Part shown: positions 6,665 to 6,988 of the stretch, in pieces
Layout: each line of letters opens with the position of its first letter
Position numbering within the stretch: position 1 is the stretch's first letter
Origin: Candidatus Bipolaricaulota bacterium
Lineage (GTDB): Bacteria > Bipolaricaulota > Bipolaricaulia > RBG-16-55-9
Direction: 5' to 3'
Assembly: GCA_018609825.1 (NCBI GenBank)
Contig: JAHEOA010000077.1
Span: 1-6,988, forward strand
Length of the DNA stretch: 6,988 nucleotides
The notes under the pieces: generated by a model
What the model saw: the letters and a program-made list of their open reading frames with translations, nothing else
Databases searched by the model: none
What the model was told of the DNA's origin: nothing
Made by a program: the position numbers and the translations under genes

Positions 6665-6988
6665 CGGGCCATCCCCGCCATCAGCTTGCCGACCGTCTCG
6701 TAGTCGGCCTCCGCCGCGTCCAGGATCTCCATAAACCGTCCGTTGTAGATGGCGGCCACCCGGTCGGAGAGCGAAAGGACCTCTTCAAGGTCCTCCGAGA
6801 CGAGCAGAATCGCTGACCCCTTGTCTCGCAGGGAGATGAACAACTCCCACGTCTGGCGCACGGCCCGTCGGTCGAGGCCGTGCGTCGGGTGGGAGGCGAT
6901 GATCACGGGCGGCTCGCGCCAGGTCTCACGTCCCAAAAGCAGTCGTTGAATGTTGCCGCCGGAGAGGATGCGCGTCTCGGTCTTCCAG
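6661..6988 (-). CDS. Nucleoside ABC transporter ATP-binding protein NupO-like, C-terminal end (cut by right window edge)
   Basis: The minus-strand frame is open from the window edge to the TGA at 6661-6663, giving the last 109 residues of an ABC ATPase. It carries the signature LSGGNIQ (fragment residues 8-14), the degenerate Walker B and D-loop region VIIASHPTHGLD (28-39), and LLVSEDLEEVLSLSDR (60-75), where SED stands in place of the switch histidine. This pattern, without the catalytic Glu and switch His, is typical of the second nucleotide-binding domain of fused double ATPases such as NupO/YufO and the sugar importer RbsA. The protein should therefore be about 500 residues, mostly outside the window. 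An internal ATG at 6936 is within the conserved domain and is not the true start. The 4-bp overlap with the NupP-like gene places it in the same operon. The cargo is inferred from the permeases. Confidence 0.87.
   Translation of the reverse strand, partial: WKTETRILSGGNIQRLLLGRETWREPPVIIASHPTHGLDRRAVRQTWELFISLRDKGSAILLVSEDLEEVLSLSDRVAAIYNGRFMEILDAAEADYETVGKLMAGMAR

Overview
The window is high-GC bacterial DNA, almost fully coding, with short intergenic gaps and repeated 4-bp ATGA stop/start overlaps. It carries eight protein genes in three blocks, and every gene belongs to a well-known family. The species cannot be fixed from the sequence. High GC, a class-2 OMP decarboxylase, the short cytidine deaminase and a Bacillus-type pyrimidine-nucleoside phosphorylase would fit a high-GC lineage such as Chloroflexota, but that is an inference. 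No RNA genes, CRISPR arrays, transposons or phage genes were seen.

Left block (1-1956, minus strand): a potassium uptake operon. trkA is complete and encodes the duplicated RCK regulatory subunit. It overlaps the start of trkH, the channel-like membrane subunit, which runs off the left edge. A strong sigma-70-like promoter (TTGACG, 17 nt, TACAAT) lies just upstream of trkA and predicts a leader of about 18 nt with a good Shine-Dalgarno.

Middle block (2060-4583, plus strand): a pyrimidine operon, pyrF - cdd - pdp, with ATGA overlaps at both junctions. pyrF makes UMP in the de novo pathway. cdd deaminates (deoxy)cytidine to (deoxy)uridine. pdp splits (deoxy)uridine and thymidine into base plus (deoxy)ribose-1-phosphate. 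The operon therefore joins the last step of UMP synthesis to nucleoside salvage. pyrF has no clear Shine-Dalgarno and may be read from a leaderless or near-leaderless mRNA.

Right block (4666-6988, minus strand, convergent with the pyrimidine operon): the end of an ABC importer operon of the Bmp/NupNOPQ type. It has the C-terminal part of a double ATPase (cut by the right edge), then two membrane permeases. The family imports nucleosides. With cdd and pdp next door, pyrimidine nucleosides are a plausible cargo: import, deamination, then phosphorolysis. The substrate-binding lipoprotein expected for such a system is not in the window.

No novel system was found. The points most worth checking are the mixed de novo/salvage operon facing a nucleoside importer, the likely leaderless pyrF start, and the back-to-back promoters between trkA and pyrF.
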